A stretch of DNA of 64,000 bases from an uncultured Pelagibacteraceae bacterium (GCA_902619495.1 CACNEM010000001.1:1-64000); one strand, 5' to 3'; shown: positions 52,983 to 64,000, counted from the first letter of the stretch. A program made the numbers and translations. Notes: generated by a model not told the origin, from the sequence alone.

Positions 52983-54356
52983 ATGAATATAAAAAAAAAT
53001 ATTAACAAAATATTATATTTATTTCTTTTTTCACATTTGTTGCTGTGGACATTAGTGCCTTCTCTTTCAAATACAAATTTACCTTTAGATACTATTGAGG
53101 CATTAGCTTGGGGTAGCAATTTAGACTGGGGTTTTAATAAACACCCACCGTTAAGTGCTTTTGCTGTAGAATTTTTTTTTAATATATTCGGTAATAATGA
53201 TTGGGCGTACTATTTATTAAGCCAAATTTTTGTTTTAATAACTTTTTTCTTTGTATGGAAATTTTCTAACGAGATATTAGAGGACAAAATATATTCATTA
53301 TTATCAATTTTATTACTTGTGGGGATTTATTTTTATAATTTTACAACCCCAGAATTTAACGTAAATGTGAGTCAACTTCCTTTTTGGGCGCTATCAGTAT
53401 ATTTTTTTTGGAGAGGTTTAAATTTAAACAAAAATATAGATTGGATATTATTTGGTGTTTTTTCTTCTTTAGGTTTTTTGTCAAAATATTTATTTATTTA
53501 TATTTTAATAGCATTATTTATTTTTTTTATTTTTAATTTTAAAAATTATCAAAAGTGTTTAAAGGGGTATTTATTATCAATCTTAATTTCTCTAATTTTA
53601 CTAATTCCTCATTTTCTATGGCTGTTTGAAAATAATTTTGCAACAATTTTTTATGGCTTGAATAGATCCGGCTTATCGGAATTTAATATGATTAACCATT
53701 TTAAAAATCCAATAGAACTTTTTATAAAACAAGCAATTATACTTATACCGTTTTTTTTGATGATTTTCACAATTTTAAAAAAAATTAAAATTAAGATAAA
53801 CACAAAAAATAAGAAAGTAATTTTTCTACTTTCTATTAACTTTATTCCAATATTATTAATACTTGCAACCTCACTATTTGCAGGTGCAAAAATTAGAACT
53901 ATGTGGATGACACCTTTTTATTTATTTTTTGGAACTTTATTTTTATTTATTTTTAAAAATTTTATCGATTTAAAAAAAATAAAAAGATTTTATTATATAT
54001 TCTTATTTTTTTTTATTTTGTCACCTGTATTATACTCAGTTGTTTCTCTAGCAGATAAAACAAAAAGAACAGATTACCCAGGTAAAGAAATTGCCAGACT
54101 GGTTCAAAATAAATGGGATGATAATTTTTCCAATGAAATAAAAATTGTTATAGGCGATGAATGGTATGCAGGTAACTTATCTTATCATTTATATTCAAGG
54201 CCGATTTGGGTCAACGATTTAAAAAATAAAGCCGCAAATATATCAGAAGACGAAGGAGTTATTTATACAGGGAATCCAAAAATTCTTAAAAAAATATGCC
54301 CAGGTGTTTTTGGTACAATAAAACCAGTTGGTTATTGCATGATAGGAAAAAGATGA
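52983..54356 (+). CDS. GT39/ArnT-like polyprenyl-linked glycosyltransferase
   Basis: Multi-TM; LPLDTIEALAWGSNLDWGFNKHPPLSAFAVEFFFNIFGNNDWAYYLL. Confidence 0.8.
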   Translation: MNIKKNINKILYLFLFSHLLLWTLVPSLSNTNLPLDTIEALAWGSNLDWGFNKHPPLSAFAVEFFFNIFGNNDWAYYLLSQIFVLITFFFVWKFSNEILEDKIYSLLSILLLVGIYFYNFTTPEFNVNVSQLPFWALSVYFFWRGLNLNKNIDWILFGVFSSLGFLSKYLFIYILIALFIFFIFNFKNYQKCLKGYLLSILISLILLIPHFLWLFENNFATIFYGLNRSGLSEFNMINHFKNPIELFIKQAIILIPFFLMIFTILKKIKIKINTKNKKVIFLLSINFIPILLILATSLFAGAKIRTMWMTPFYLFFGTLFLFIFKNFIDLKKIKRFYYIFLFFFILSPVLYSVVSLADKTKRTDYPGKEIARLVQNKWDDNFSNEIKIVIGDEWYAGNLSYHLYSRPIWVNDLKNKAANISEDEGVIYTGNPKILKKICPGVFGTIKPVGYCMIGKR

Positions 54357-55225
54357 AAAAAATAATTATTTTAATTCCTGTGTACAATGATTGGGAGTCA
54401 TTAAAAAAACTTCTTATAGAGATTAATGGAAATATTAAATACTTTAATGAAATAAGTTTTGAGTGTTTGATCGTAAATGATGCCTCAACTATTCAACCTC
54501 CAAAATTAAATAAACCAAGTAATTTTGAGTCAGTAGAACTTCTAAATATGAGTGAGAATAGAGGGCATGCTAGGTGTAATGCATTTGGTATAAGATATAT
54601 TTTTCAAAATAAAAAATTTGATAATTTAATTTTAATGGATGGCGATGGAGAAGATAGACCAGAGGAAATTAAAAGTTTAGTTGAAAAGATAAAAGAAAAT
54701 CCGAATTTATCTGTTGTAGCAAAAAGAATAAAAAGGTCTGAAGGTCCTTTTTTTCAATTCTTATATCAATTGCATAAACTCATTACCCTCATATTCACTG
54801 GACAAAATATTAATTTTGGAAATTACTGTATATTAACAAGAAGTGATGTAGAAAAACTACATTCAAAAGCAAGTCTGTGGAGCAGTTTTTCTGGTACAGT
54901 TAAAAAAAATTTAAAATCTTTCAATGAAGTAAATTCTGTGAGGGGTTTAAGATATTTTGGACCATCACAAATGTCATTATTTAAACTTCTTATTCACTCT
55001 TTTTCTATAATTGCAGTTTTTAAATATCATGTTTTTTTAAGGTCAACCTTTATTATAATTTTATTAGCTTATTTCAGCTCAACATTAGTAAAATTATCAA
55101 TTTTTTTAATAATACTAATCGTAATTTTTAATTTATTAATTTTTATTATTTCTCAAAGAGAGTCAGAAAAGGATCTAATAAATTGTCATCAAAACCTCTC
55201 CAAAGTAAAAGAAATAACACGCTAA
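54353..55225 (+). CDS. Family 2 glycosyltransferase (dolichyl-phosphate mannosyltransferase-like)
   Basis: KKIIILIPVYNDWESLKKLL, CLIVNDAST, LILMDGDGEDRPEEI; C-terminal TM hairpin. ATG at 54353 overlaps the upstream stop. Confidence 0.88.
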   Translation: MKKIIILIPVYNDWESLKKLLIEINGNIKYFNEISFECLIVNDASTIQPPKLNKPSNFESVELLNMSENRGHARCNAFGIRYIFQNKKFDNLILMDGDGEDRPEEIKSLVEKIKENPNLSVVAKRIKRSEGPFFQFLYQLHKLITLIFTGQNINFGNYCILTRSDVEKLHSKASLWSSFSGTVKKNLKSFNEVNSVRGLRYFGPSQMSLFKLLIHSFSIIAVFKYHVFLRSTFIIILLAYFSSTLVKLSIFLIILIVIFNLLIFIISQRESEKDLINCHQNLSKVKEITR

Positions 55226-55357
55226 TAAGTTGAAATAAGAGACTCTAATAGAATCAAAAAGGAATCAAAAGGTGAACATTTCTATGAGATTTTGAAGCCT
55301 TGTGGATATAGAGAAACATGCGTAAGGTAATTCGAATTAATTAAATTTAGTAAAATT

Positions 55358-55960
55358 ATGAAAGTAGACTATTATTTCAGTATAGCATCACCTTTCTCAT
55401 ATTTGGCAGTCGAGAGATTTTCATCTCTAATAAAAAAATATAACCTACAAGTGGACGAGAAACCCTTTGATTTAGTAGGCACAGTTTTTTCGAATACTGG
55501 CGGTTTGCCAGTACCAAAAAGGCATCCTTCAAGACAAAAGTATAGACTGATAGAAATAGATAGAATTGCTAAAAAATTTAATGTTCCAATAAACAGACAG
55601 CCGAAATTTTTTCCTCCATCAGACCCACATTTGCCAGCGAAATTTGTTATAGCAGCATGTAATCAAGGAGATAAACTTAACTTTAGTAGTACTTGTTTGG
55701 AGTATCTTTGGTCTCTTGAAAAAGATATTTCTGATATTAAAGTTCTCGAAGAAATTTGTGAAAAATTAAATTTAAAATTTGAAGAAATCAAAAATTCGGC
55801 ATTATCTGATGAAATTAATGATAAGTATAAAAAAAATTCAAAAGATGCTATTGATCAAAATGTATTTGGGGCACCAACTTATGTTTTTAAAAATGAAATA
55901 TTTTGGGGTCAAGATAGGCTTGACTATTTAGAAGATGCTATAAAAAATGCCTCTAGCTAA
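55358..55960 (+). CDS. 2-hydroxychromene-2-carboxylate isomerase/DsbA-family protein
   Basis: VDYYFSIASPFSYLAVERF; C-terminal GAPTYVFKNEIFWGQDRLDYL. Confidence 0.88.
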   Translation: MKVDYYFSIASPFSYLAVERFSSLIKKYNLQVDEKPFDLVGTVFSNTGGLPVPKRHPSRQKYRLIEIDRIAKKFNVPINRQPKFFPPSDPHLPAKFVIAACNQGDKLNFSSTCLEYLWSLEKDISDIKVLEEICEKLNLKFEEIKNSALSDEINDKYKKNSKDAIDQNVFGAPTYVFKNEIFWGQDRLDYLEDAIKNASS

Positions 55961-55975
55961 TTTAGAATAAACGAT

Positions 55976-56896
55976 ATGCAATTTAGCAATTTGAATTATC
56001 AGAAAATCAAAAAAAAATATTTAAAATTTCTTAAATCACAAGAAATAATGTCTGAACCATTTAGAGATAAATTAGGTCAATTAAAAAAGTTTTATTTACC
56101 AATTAGTAAAATGATTTATGAGGAATACTTAAAGAGTAAAAGAGTAAAAGTTATAGGTCTTACAGGAGGACAAGGATCAGGGAAATCGACAATTTCCAAT
56201 ATAATTAAAATTATATTAAAGGAAGGTTTTAATTTAGAAACAGTAATATTTTCAATAGATGATTTTTACAAAACCTTAAAAGAGAGAAAAATAATTTCTA
56301 AAAGAGTAAGCCCACTTTTCCAAACTAGAGGAGTGCCTGGAACTCATGATACTAAATTGCTTTTAAGTTGTTTAAAAACTCTTAAGAGGTCAAAAATTAA
56401 TAAAACTTTTTTTATTCCTAAATTTGACAAATCTATAGATGATAGATTTCCTAAGAAAAAGTGGCAAAAAATTGAAAAAAAACCAGATATCGTTATTTTT
56501 GAAGGCTGGTGCGTGGGAGCAAAACCCCAAAAAAATAAAGATTTATTAGTTCCAATAAATACCTTAGAAAAAGAAAATGATAAAAAAAGAATTTGGAGAA
56601 ACCGAGTAAATAATGAACTTAAAAATGATTATAAAAAAATATTTAAATTTATTGATAATTTTATTTTTTTAAAAGTACCAAATTTTAAGTATGTTCTAAA
56701 ATGGAGATTGCTTCAAGAGAAAAAATTGAAAGTCGTATCAAAAGGGAAAAAAATAATGGATAAAAATCAAATTAAAAATTTTGTCATGTTTTATGAGAGA
56801 CTTACTAAACACATGTTAAAGAATTTTGATAAAGACTCAGATATTATAATTAAAATTGATAATAAACACAGGTTAAAATCGATAAAATTTATTTAA
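55976..56896 (+). CDS. D-glycerate 3-kinase-like P-loop kinase
   Basis: VIGLTGGQGSGKSTISNII, FSIDDFYKT, RGVPGTHDTKLL and VIFEGWCVGAKPQ. Confidence 0.82.
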   Translation: MQFSNLNYQKIKKKYLKFLKSQEIMSEPFRDKLGQLKKFYLPISKMIYEEYLKSKRVKVIGLTGGQGSGKSTISNIIKIILKEGFNLETVIFSIDDFYKTLKERKIISKRVSPLFQTRGVPGTHDTKLLLSCLKTLKRSKINKTFFIPKFDKSIDDRFPKKKWQKIEKKPDIVIFEGWCVGAKPQKNKDLLVPINTLEKENDKKRIWRNRVNNELKNDYKKIFKFIDNFIFLKVPNFKYVLKWRLLQEKKLKVVSKGKKIMDKNQIKNFVMFYERLTKHMLKNFDKDSDIIIKIDNKHRLKSIKFI

Positions 56897-58183
56897 ATGA
56901 AAAAAGTTGCAATTTTATTTTTTATACTTTTTTTTACTAACCTTAATGCTAAGGAAAATTTGAAGTTTTATGTAGATAAAGCGATTGAAAATAATTTGAA
57001 ATTAAATGCTGAGAGAAAAAATTTTCAATCATCTAAGCAAAAAAAGAATATTGCAAGAAGTGAGTTTTTACCTAATATAACCATATCTGGAGATCAAACT
57101 AGCACAACTTCAACCAGTCGAACTGATCAAAGTGGAACTAGTCTGAGTGATACTAACACAGACTCTGAAAATAAAACGATTTCTTTAGAACAAAAAATAT
57201 TTTCTGGTTTTAAAGGTTACAATACATTTAAAAAAACCAAGATAGAAACTCGTAAAGCAAATTTAGAGCTAAAAAAAGTTGAACAACAAACGATTTTAGA
57301 TACAGCTTCAGCTTTCTCTGATTTAATTTTTAAATACAGAAATGAAGAATTTAATAAACTAAACGTCAATTTATTTGAAAGACAAGTTGAGTCAGATAAT
57401 GCTAGATTGCAGAAAGGTGAAATAACTCTGACAGATCTGGCTCAGTCAGAGTCATCTCTTGCAGGTGCCAAAGCAGAATTGATCAAAGCGGAAACTGAAC
57501 TTTTTTCCTCAAAAAGAAATTTCGAGAGAATAACAAGAGAAAAAGCACCAAAAGCCCAAAATTTAGTAAGTAAAATTGTTTTAGAATTACCGAGCTCTCT
57601 TAATGCATCTCTTGAGATATCAAAAATGAATAATGTTGATCTTTTAATCGCCCAAGCAGAATATGAAATTAATATAAAACAACTTGAAATTGAAAAAGCA
57701 AGGTTATCACCATCTGCATCAATAAAAGTTTCAAAGTCTCAAAATAAAGATTTTAGTTCGACCATTGATGAAAAAGACGATGAGACCGTAAAAGCAACTA
57801 TTACTTGGCCAATTATAAAAGGAGGGGAAAATATTTCCAAAATTAAAAAATCATCTTTAGATAAACAAAGGGCTAAATTTATTTTACAAGACACCAAAGA
57901 CAAAACAATTACCGAAACATCAGTATACTGGTCTAAGTTTCAGTCTTCAAAAAGTGTTCGTGATGCAACTATATCTCAACTAAAAGCTGCAGAAATTGCG
58001 AATGAGGGTATTTCACTGGAATACGACTCAGGAAATACTAGAACAACGTTAGAGGTAATTCAATCAAGAGGCCTTTTGCTTGAGTCTAGAATTGCCTTTG
58101 CTAAAGCTGAAAGAGATTTTATTATTTCGCAATTTGAGCTAGCTAAGCAAATAGGTATTTTATCCTCAAAGCTATTGAATTAA
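56897..58183 (+). CDS. TolC-family outer membrane efflux protein
   Basis: Signal peptide; SEFLPNITISGDQTS; FERQVESDNARLQKGEITLTDLAQSESSLAGAKAELI; repeated in the second half. Confidence 0.88.
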   Translation: MKKVAILFFILFFTNLNAKENLKFYVDKAIENNLKLNAERKNFQSSKQKKNIARSEFLPNITISGDQTSTTSTSRTDQSGTSLSDTNTDSENKTISLEQKIFSGFKGYNTFKKTKIETRKANLELKKVEQQTILDTASAFSDLIFKYRNEEFNKLNVNLFERQVESDNARLQKGEITLTDLAQSESSLAGAKAELIKAETELFSSKRNFERITREKAPKAQNLVSKIVLELPSSLNASLEISKMNNVDLLIAQAEYEINIKQLEIEKARLSPSASIKVSKSQNKDFSSTIDEKDDETVKATITWPIIKGGENISKIKKSSLDKQRAKFILQDTKDKTITETSVYWSKFQSSKSVRDATISQLKAAEIANEGISLEYDSGNTRTTLEVIQSRGLLLESRIAFAKAERDFIISQFELAKQIGILSSKLLN

Positions 58184-58276
58184 CCATAATTTACCTGGTT
58201 TATTTAAACTTCTTGATAAAAAGAACAAAATGTGTACATTTAATATAATGATTCGAACAACAAAAAAAGGAAAAAA

Positions 58277-59380
58277 ATGACAAAAAATAACTTAAAAGTC
58301 GTTAAAACAGACAACAAAAAACAACAAGAATTAAAAGAAAAAAATAAGTCTTTAGAGGCAGCAATTAGCCAAATTGATCAAAACTTTGGAAAAGGCTCAG
58401 TCATGAGACTTGGTCAACAACAAGCATTGGATGTTGAAGCTATCTCAACTGGCTCATTAAGTTTGGATTTAGCTTTAGGGATAGGAGGTTTACCTAAAGG
58501 TAGAATTATTGAAATTTATGGTCCTGAGTCATCAGGAAAAACAACCTTAGCACTACAAGTGGTTGCTGAAGCTCAGAAAGCTGGTGGAATTTGTGCTTTT
58601 GTCGATGCAGAACATGCAATGGACCCAGTTTATGCTAAAAAATTAGGTGTTAAAACTGAAGAGTTACTAATTTCTCAACCAGATACAGGTGAGCAAGCTT
58701 TAGAGATAACTGATACATTAATAAAATCTGGATCAGTTTCTGTACTAGTTGTCGACTCAGTAGCAGCATTGACACCAAAAGCTGAATTAGAAGGTGAAAT
58801 GGGAGATCACCACGTTGGCTTACAATCAAGACTAATGAGCCAAGCTTTAAGAAAAATTACTGGTTCGGTTTCTAAATCAAACACTATGGTAATATTTATA
58901 AATCAAATTAGAATGAAGATTGGTGTAATGTTTGGTAATCCAGAGACTACTTCTGGAGGTAACGCTCTAAAATTTTATTCGTCAGTAAGAATGGATATTA
59001 GAAGAATTGGCGCTATTAAAGAAAAAGATCAAATTATAGGAAATTCAACAAGAGTAAAAGTAATTAAGAATAAAGTTGCTCCCCCATTTAAAGTTGTTGA
59101 ATTTGACTTAATGTACGGAAAAGGAATAAGTAAATTAGGTGAGTTGATTGATCTTGGTACTAAAGCAGGTGTTGTTGAAAAATCGGGTGCTTGGTATGCC
59201 TATAAGGGTGAAAAAATAGGTCAAGGAAGAGAAAATGCAAAAATCTACCTACAAAAAAATCCAAACGTTGCAGCAGAAATAGAAAAAATAATTAGGGATG
59301 AAGCTTCAGCGATTAGCAAAGAGCTTGAAGGCAATCCTTCTGCAAACGAAAAAACTAGCGATAAAAAAGAGGAAGAATAA
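58277..59380 (+). CDS. recA: Recombinase RecA
   Basis: [43 protein letters not shown] and [27 protein letters not shown]. Confidence 0.98.
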   Translation: MTKNNLKVVKTDNKKQQELKEKNKSLEAAISQIDQNFGKGSVMRLGQQQALDVEAISTGSLSLDLALGIGGLPKGRIIEIYGPESSGKTTLALQVVAEAQKAGGICAFVDAEHAMDPVYAKKLGVKTEELLISQPDTGEQALEITDTLIKSGSVSVLVVDSVAALTPKAELEGEMGDHHVGLQSRLMSQALRKITGSVSKSNTMVIFINQIRMKIGVMFGNPETTSGGNALKFYSSVRMDIRRIGAIKEKDQIIGNSTRVKVIKNKVAPPFKVVEFDLMYGKGISKLGELIDLGTKAGVVEKSGAWYAYKGEKIGQGRENAKIYLQKNPNVAAEIEKIIRDEASAISKELEGNPSANEKTSDKKEEE

Positions 59381-59398
59381 TTTTTCTGCCATCATTTC

Positions 59399-59426
59399 AA
59401 CGGGAGGTTTAATTAAACCTCCCGTT
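59399..59426 (+). terminator. Hairpin after recA
   Basis: 28-bp perfect palindrome AACGGGAGGTTTAATTAAACCTCCCGTT followed by CTTTATT. Confidence 0.8.
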
Positions 59427-59554
59427 CTTTATTAAATCTCAACTTAAGATTGATTAAGTCTATATTTAGTATTTAAAAAATTCTGGTCAAAAAAACATAT
59501 GTACAAACAAGCCCATATTGGTTTTAATTAATAATTAGAACAAAAGGGGGAAAA

Positions 59555-61108
59555 ATGAGTACACAACAAGCATCAAACTCGAAAGTGTCTTCATCTTTAG
59601 ATACCTCTCATTTGAAGGTTAAATTTCCATTTAAAGCTAAATATGGAAACTACATTAACGGAAAATTTGTAGAACCTAAATCTGGAAAGTATTTTGATAA
59701 TACTACTCCTATCACTAATGAAGTTATCTGTAAGGTGCCACGATCGAACGAGAAAGACGTTGATTTCGCTCTAGACGCAGCTCACGCAGCTTTTCCTACA
59801 TGGGGAAAAACATCAATCACAGAGAGATCGAACATTCTCTTAAAGATTGCTGATGTTATAGAGAAAAATTTGAACGTTTTAGCGACAGCAGAATGTTTAG
59901 ACAATGGTAAGCCAATTAGAGAATGTATGGCTGCAGATTTACCTTTGGTAATTGATCATTGGAGATATTTTGCAGGAGTAATAAGAGCAGAGGAAGGTTC
60001 AGTTGCTGAAATCAGTAACAGTGAATATTCTTACCATATACCTGAGCCATTAGGTGTAGTTGGTCAGATTATACCATGGAACTTCCCTTTATTAATGGCT
60101 ACATGGAAACTAGCACCAGCACTGGCAGCAGGAAACTGTGTAGTTTTAAAACCAGCTGAACAAACACCAGCATCGATAATGCTTTTAATGGAACTTATTG
60201 GAGATCTATTACCAGCAGGTGTTGTTAATGTTGTGAGCGGATATGGTCTTGAAGCAGGTAAACCACTTGCATCTTCTAAAAGAATTAAGAAGATCGCATT
60301 TACTGGTGAAACTACGACTGGACGTTTAATAATGCAGTATGCATCTCAAAACTTAATTCCAATCACTTTAGAATTAGGTGGTAAATCGCCAAACATTTTC
60401 TTTGAAGATGTAATGGCTAAAGATGACGACTTCTTTGATAAATGTTTAGAAGGTTTTGCTATGTTTACGCTTAACCAAGGAGAAGTTTGTACTTGTCCGA
60501 GCAGAGCTTTAATTCAAAAATCTATCTATGATAAATTCATGGAGAAGGCGATTGCAAGAACTAAAGCTGTAAAACAAGACAATCCTTTGAAAATGGAAAC
60601 TATGATTGGAGCTCAAGCTTCACTAGAACAAATGGAAAAAATTAAGTCTTACTTAGACTTAGGTAAAAAAGAAGGTGCCAAAGTTCTTTGTGGTGGAAGT
60701 GCTGCAAAAATAAATAGTGGTCTTGAAAAAGGAAACTATATCCAACCAACAATTTTCGAAGGAAAAAACAACATGCGAATATTCCAAGAAGAGATCTTTG
60801 GACCAGTTGTATCAGTTACAACATTTAAAGATGAGAAAGAAGCATTAGAGATAGCTAACGATACTCTTTACGGATTAGGAGCAGGTGTTTGGACTAGAGA
60901 TGGAAACATTGCGTACAGAATGGGTAGAGGTATTGAAGCGGGTAGAGTTTGGACAAACTGCTACCACGCATATCCAGCTCACGCTGCATTTGGTGGATAC
61001 AAACAATCTGGTATCGGAAGAGAAACTCACAAAATGATGTTAAATCATTATAGACAAGTAAAAAATTTACATGTGTCTTATAGTGAGAAAAAATTAGGCT
61101 TCTTTTAA
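59555..61108 (+). CDS. NAD(P)-dependent aldehyde dehydrogenase
   Basis: [44 protein letters not shown] and [13 protein letters not shown]. Confidence 0.95.
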   Translation: MSTQQASNSKVSSSLDTSHLKVKFPFKAKYGNYINGKFVEPKSGKYFDNTTPITNEVICKVPRSNEKDVDFALDAAHAAFPTWGKTSITERSNILLKIADVIEKNLNVLATAECLDNGKPIRECMAADLPLVIDHWRYFAGVIRAEEGSVAEISNSEYSYHIPEPLGVVGQIIPWNFPLLMATWKLAPALAAGNCVVLKPAEQTPASIMLLMELIGDLLPAGVVNVVSGYGLEAGKPLASSKRIKKIAFTGETTTGRLIMQYASQNLIPITLELGGKSPNIFFEDVMAKDDDFFDKCLEGFAMFTLNQGEVCTCPSRALIQKSIYDKFMEKAIARTKAVKQDNPLKMETMIGAQASLEQMEKIKSYLDLGKKEGAKVLCGGSAAKINSGLEKGNYIQPTIFEGKNNMRIFQEEIFGPVVSVTTFKDEKEALEIANDTLYGLGAGVWTRDGNIAYRMGRGIEAGRVWTNCYHAYPAHAAFGGYKQSGIGRETHKMMLNHYRQVKNLHVSYSEKKLGFF

Positions 61109-61122
61109 CCAATAATATATAA

Positions 61123-61149
61123 TGGCCCATGATTCTAAATCATGGGCCG
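61123..61149 (+). terminator. GC-rich hairpin between aldehyde dehydrogenase and DUF779 gene
   Basis: TGGCCCATGAT-TCTAA-ATCATGGGCCG; no clear U-tract follows. Confidence 0.45.
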
Positions 61150-61159
61150 AAATATAGAA

Positions 61160-61516
61160 ATGAAAGTATCATTTACATTATCAGCAAAAAAATTATTAAG
61201 TGAAATCAAAGAAGTTCATGGAGATGATCTTTTGTTTCACCAATCGGGTGGATGCTGCGATGGCAGCGCACCTATGTGCTTTCCAGCAAAAGAATATCAA
61301 GTAGGTAATAGTGACGTTAAACTGGGAGAAGTAGATGGAACCCCTTTCTATATGAATGAGGATCAATATGAAAAATGGAAACATACAGATTTAACTATTG
61401 ATGCTGTTAAGGGAATTGGAGGCATGTTTTCCTTAGATAATGGAACAGGGCAAAGATTTTTAACAAAATCTGAAATTTGCGTAGTAGTAGACAACGATAA
61501 AAAAGCTTCAAACTAA
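61160..61516 (+). CDS. DUF779 family protein
   Basis: HQSGGCCDGSAPMCFPAKEY, VGNSDVKLGEVDGTPFYM; ATG at 61160 is preferred over the track start inside the hairpin; adjacent to the aldehyde dehydrogenase. Confidence 0.88.
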   Translation: MKVSFTLSAKKLLSEIKEVHGDDLLFHQSGGCCDGSAPMCFPAKEYQVGNSDVKLGEVDGTPFYMNEDQYEKWKHTDLTIDAVKGIGGMFSLDNGTGQRFLTKSEICVVVDNDKKASN

Positions 61517-61559
61517 TCTCTTTATAGACAAGTTCTAAAATATCTGTATTTAATTAAAT

Positions 61560-64000
61560 ATGGGTCAAATTTTACTTATAGATGTTAGGAAAAAATTCTT
61601 AGATTTCTTTAAAAAAAACAATCATAAGATTGTAGACTCTAGTAACTTAGTTCCAAACAATGATCCTACTCTGATGTTCACTAACTCAGGCATGGTTCAA
61701 TTTAAAAATGTTTTCACAGGTTTAGAAAAAAGAGATTATAAAACAGCCACAACATCTCAAAAATGTGTAAGAGCTGGCGGTAAACATAATGATTTAGAAA
61801 ACGTAGGATACACACCGAGACACCATACTTTTTTTGAAATGCTTGGAAATTTTTCCTTTGGAGATTACTTTAAAGAGCAGGCAATTATTCATGCTTGGAA
61901 TTTATTAACAAAAGATTTTCAATTGCCTAAAGAAAAACTTTCTGTGACAGTTTACCATGAAGATGAAGAGTCATTTAAACTTTGGAAAAAAATAGCAGGG
62001 TTAAGTGAAGACAAAATAATAAAAATAGCAACTTCAGATAACTTTTGGTCAATGGGAGACACTGGTCCATGTGGTCCTTGCTCAGAAATTTTCTACGATC
62101 ATGGCGAAAAATTAAAAGGAGGACCTCCAGGAAGTCCAGAAGAAGATGGAGATAGATTTATTGAGGTATGGAATTTAGTATTTATGCAGTACGAGCAAAT
62201 TTCAAAAGATAAAAGGATAAATTTACCAAAACCATCAGTTGATACTGGAATGGGCCTTGAACGAATGACAGCTGTTCTTCAAGGGACCCATGATAATTAT
62301 AAGATCGATCACTTTAAAAAAATTATGAGTGCATCTTCTGATTTATTAAATTCGCCTATAAATGAGTCAACTATTGCGAGTCACAGAGTTATTGCAGATC
62401 ATTTAAGGGCTAGCAGTTTTTTAATCGCTGAAGGAATATTACCTTCTAATGAAGGAAGAGGATATGTTTTAAGAAGAATCATGAGACGTGGAATGAGACA
62501 TGCTCATTCCTTAGGAAGCAAAGATCCTGTTTTTTTTAAGTTATTTGATATTTTATTAAATGAAATGAAAAGTAGTTATCCTGAATTAACTACTGGTAAA
62601 GAATTAATAATTGAGACTTTAAAAAATGAGGAAGAAAAATTTTCTTCTCTTTTAGAACGAGGAATAAAAATACTTGATGAAAATTTGACTAAAGTTTCAA
62701 ATAAAACCTTTCCAGGATCAACAGCATTTAAATTATATGACACTTATGGTTTTCCTTTAGATCTTACCGCCGACATATTAAAAGGGAAGGGAATTAAAGT
62801 AGATAATGTTGGATTTGAAAAGGAGATGGAAAAAAGTAAAGCTCTTGCACGAGCTAATTGGAAAGGGTCCGGAGACAGGTCTGTTGAAGAAAGGTGGTTT
62901 AAAATAAGAGAAGAAATAAATCCAACTGAATTTTTAGGTTATGAATTTGATAAAGCAGAAGGTGTTGTTATCAAAATTTCAAAAGACGGTAAGTTTGTAG
63001 ACTCAGCTAGCACTGGAGATGAGGTAGAAGTTATAACAAATCAAACCCCTTTTTACGGAGAGTCAGGAGGTCAAGTTGGTGACCAGGGTTATATTTTTAA
63101 TTCAAATTGTAAAATAAAGATTAATAATACTCAGAAAAAAATGGGAGATTTATTTGTTCATTATGGAAAAATTGAAAAAGGTTCAATTTCAATTATGCAA
63201 AACGTTAATTTAGAAATAGATGTTTTAAAAAGAAATAACTCTAAAGCTTATCATTCAGCAACTCATTTATTACATGAGTCTTTAAGAAGAACTTTAGGAA
63301 AACATGTCACTCAAAAAGGTTCTTTAGTTTCACCTGAGAGGCTAAGATTTGATTTTAGTCATAATAAGCCCATTGAAAAAGATGAAATGAAAAAAATAAA
63401 TAAAATTGTAAACGAAATTGTAGTTGGCTCTTCCGATGTGAAGACAAGAATAATGACTCCAAAAGAAGCAATAAGCATGGGTGCATTAGCATTATTTGGT
63501 GAAAAATATGGAGAAGAAGTGAGAGTGGTTTTTATGGGAAAGGAAAATAACGGTTTTTTCTCAACTGAATTATGTGGAGGTACTCACGTTAAAAATACAA
63601 AAGAGGTTGGTAGATTTAAAGTTATAAGTCAGTCTTCGATCGCTTCAGGAGTCAGGAGAGTTGAGGCTTTAAGAGATAAACAATTAGAAGTTTATGAAAA
63701 AACGCAAAAACAAGATAAATCCCTAAAAGAGTTAAATTTAAAAGATGAGATTACACTAATAAAAAAAGAATTACGTAAACTAAAAATAAACCCAGATTAT
63801 AAAGATAATTTAAATTTAACCGAAAACTTAAAAAATTTAAATAAACAGCTTAACAAAGTAAAAGTTGAGAGTATTAAGAAAGATAAAAGCAAAAATATAA
63901 TACAGGACAAAAAAATTGGAGATGTAATAATTCGAGAACAAATTTTGAAAGATTTTCCTTCTAAAGAATTAAGAAGCATTATAGACGAAGGAAAAAAAGA
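61560..64000 (+). CDS. alaS: Alanyl-tRNA synthetase, truncated by window edge
   Basis: Manual translation: [104 protein letters not shown]; open to window end. Confidence 0.97.
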   Translation, partial: MGQILLIDVRKKFLDFFKKNNHKIVDSSNLVPNNDPTLMFTNSGMVQFKNVFTGLEKRDYKTATTSQKCVRAGGKHNDLENVGYTPRHHTFFEMLGNFSFGDYFKEQAIIHAWNLLTKDFQLPKEKLSVTVYHEDEESFKLWKKIAGLSEDKIIKIATSDNFWSMGDTGPCGPCSEIFYDHGEKLKGGPPGSPEEDGDRFIEVWNLVFMQYEQISKDKRINLPKPSVDTGMGLERMTAVLQGTHDNYKIDHFKKIMSASSDLLNSPINESTIASHRVIADHLRASSFLIAEGILPSNEGRGYVLRRIMRRGMRHAHSLGSKDPVFFKLFDILLNEMKSSYPELTTGKELIIETLKNEEEKFSSLLERGIKILDENLTKVSNKTFPGSTAFKLYDTYGFPLDLTADILKGKGIKVDNVGFEKEMEKSKALARANWKGSGDRSVEERWFKIREEINPTEFLGYEFDKAEGVVIKISKDGKFVDSASTGDEVEVITNQTPFYGESGGQVGDQGYIFNSNCKIKINNTQKKMGDLFVHYGKIEKGSISIMQNVNLEIDVLKRNNSKAYHSATHLLHESLRRTLGKHVTQKGSLVSPERLRFDFSHNKPIEKDEMKKINKIVNEIVVGSSDVKTRIMTPKEAISMGALALFGEKYGEEVRVVFMGKENNGFFSTELCGGTHVKNTKEVGRFKVISQSSIASGVRRVEALRDKQLEVYEKTQKQDKSLKELNLKDEITLIKKELRKLKINPDYKDNLNLTENLKNLNKQLNKVKVESIKKDKSKNIIQDKKIGDVIIREQILKDFPSKELRSIIDEGKK

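Noticed and set aside
58223-58237. Possible LexA box upstream of recA (GAAC-N7-GTAC)
   Set aside because: Only an imperfect match to the alphaproteobacterial GTTC-N7-GTTC/GAAC-N7-GAAC box; easily chance in AT-rich DNA.
58244-58249. TATAAT -10-like element upstream of recA
   Set aside because: The nearest TTGATA is about 25 bp away, too far for a standard spacer; an isolated TATAAT is expected by chance here.
63797-63979. 60-aa minus-strand ORF near the window end
   Set aside because: Antisense to alaS, which continues off the window edge; low-complexity translation.
1-64000. CRISPR arrays, transposases, prophage, rRNA operon
   Set aside because: No regularly spaced repeats, no transposase/integrase motifs and no rRNA-like sequence noticed on reading; the resolvase-like ruvC is a single gene in an operon context, not a prophage.

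Overview
This is an AT-rich, extremely gene-dense bacterial chromosome segment. Gene content and order point to a SAR11/Pelagibacter-like alphaproteobacterium (inference, no search was run). About 50 CDSs and two tRNAs (Arg-TCG, Leu-GAG) are supported. The backbone is mostly housekeeping: suhB-efp-thiE-like-fba(class I)-pgk-tkt; a coiled-coil ORF-zapA-5-FCL-ymdB-yebC-ruvC-like; tolQRAB-pal-cpoB-tilS-ftsH-folP-glmM-thiD-purA; rpoH; rluD; tsaC; xseB-ispA-dxs; aroC; pdxH; ispB; S49 peptidase; glyQS; ppdK; nadC-nadA; ygfZ; dihydroorotase; prpE; a proteorhodopsin-ferredoxin-ferredoxin reductase-GST block; dksA; GT39/GT2; glycerate kinase; tolC-like; recA; aldehyde dehydrogenase + DUF779; alaS (partial). 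Most interesting items: (1) the gene in the ruvC slot reads as a phage/MOC1-type resolvase, and ruvA/ruvB are absent between it and tolQ; (2) a small accessory cassette next to tRNA-Arg contains Gfo/Idh, FAD oxidoreductase, an uncharacterised GT-like protein, GT17 and a 2OG-oxygenase-like protein; (3) a Gln105 (blue-type) proteorhodopsin has an 18-bp perfect palindrome in its leader and an adjacent 45-aa membrane ORF; (4) a coiled-coil protein upstream of zapA resembles the Caulobacter ZauP arrangement; (5) four convergent gene pairs share exactly one 4-nt stop overlap; (6) a 132-bp spacer after the GT2 gene is unexplained. No CRISPR array, IS element, prophage or rRNA was seen.
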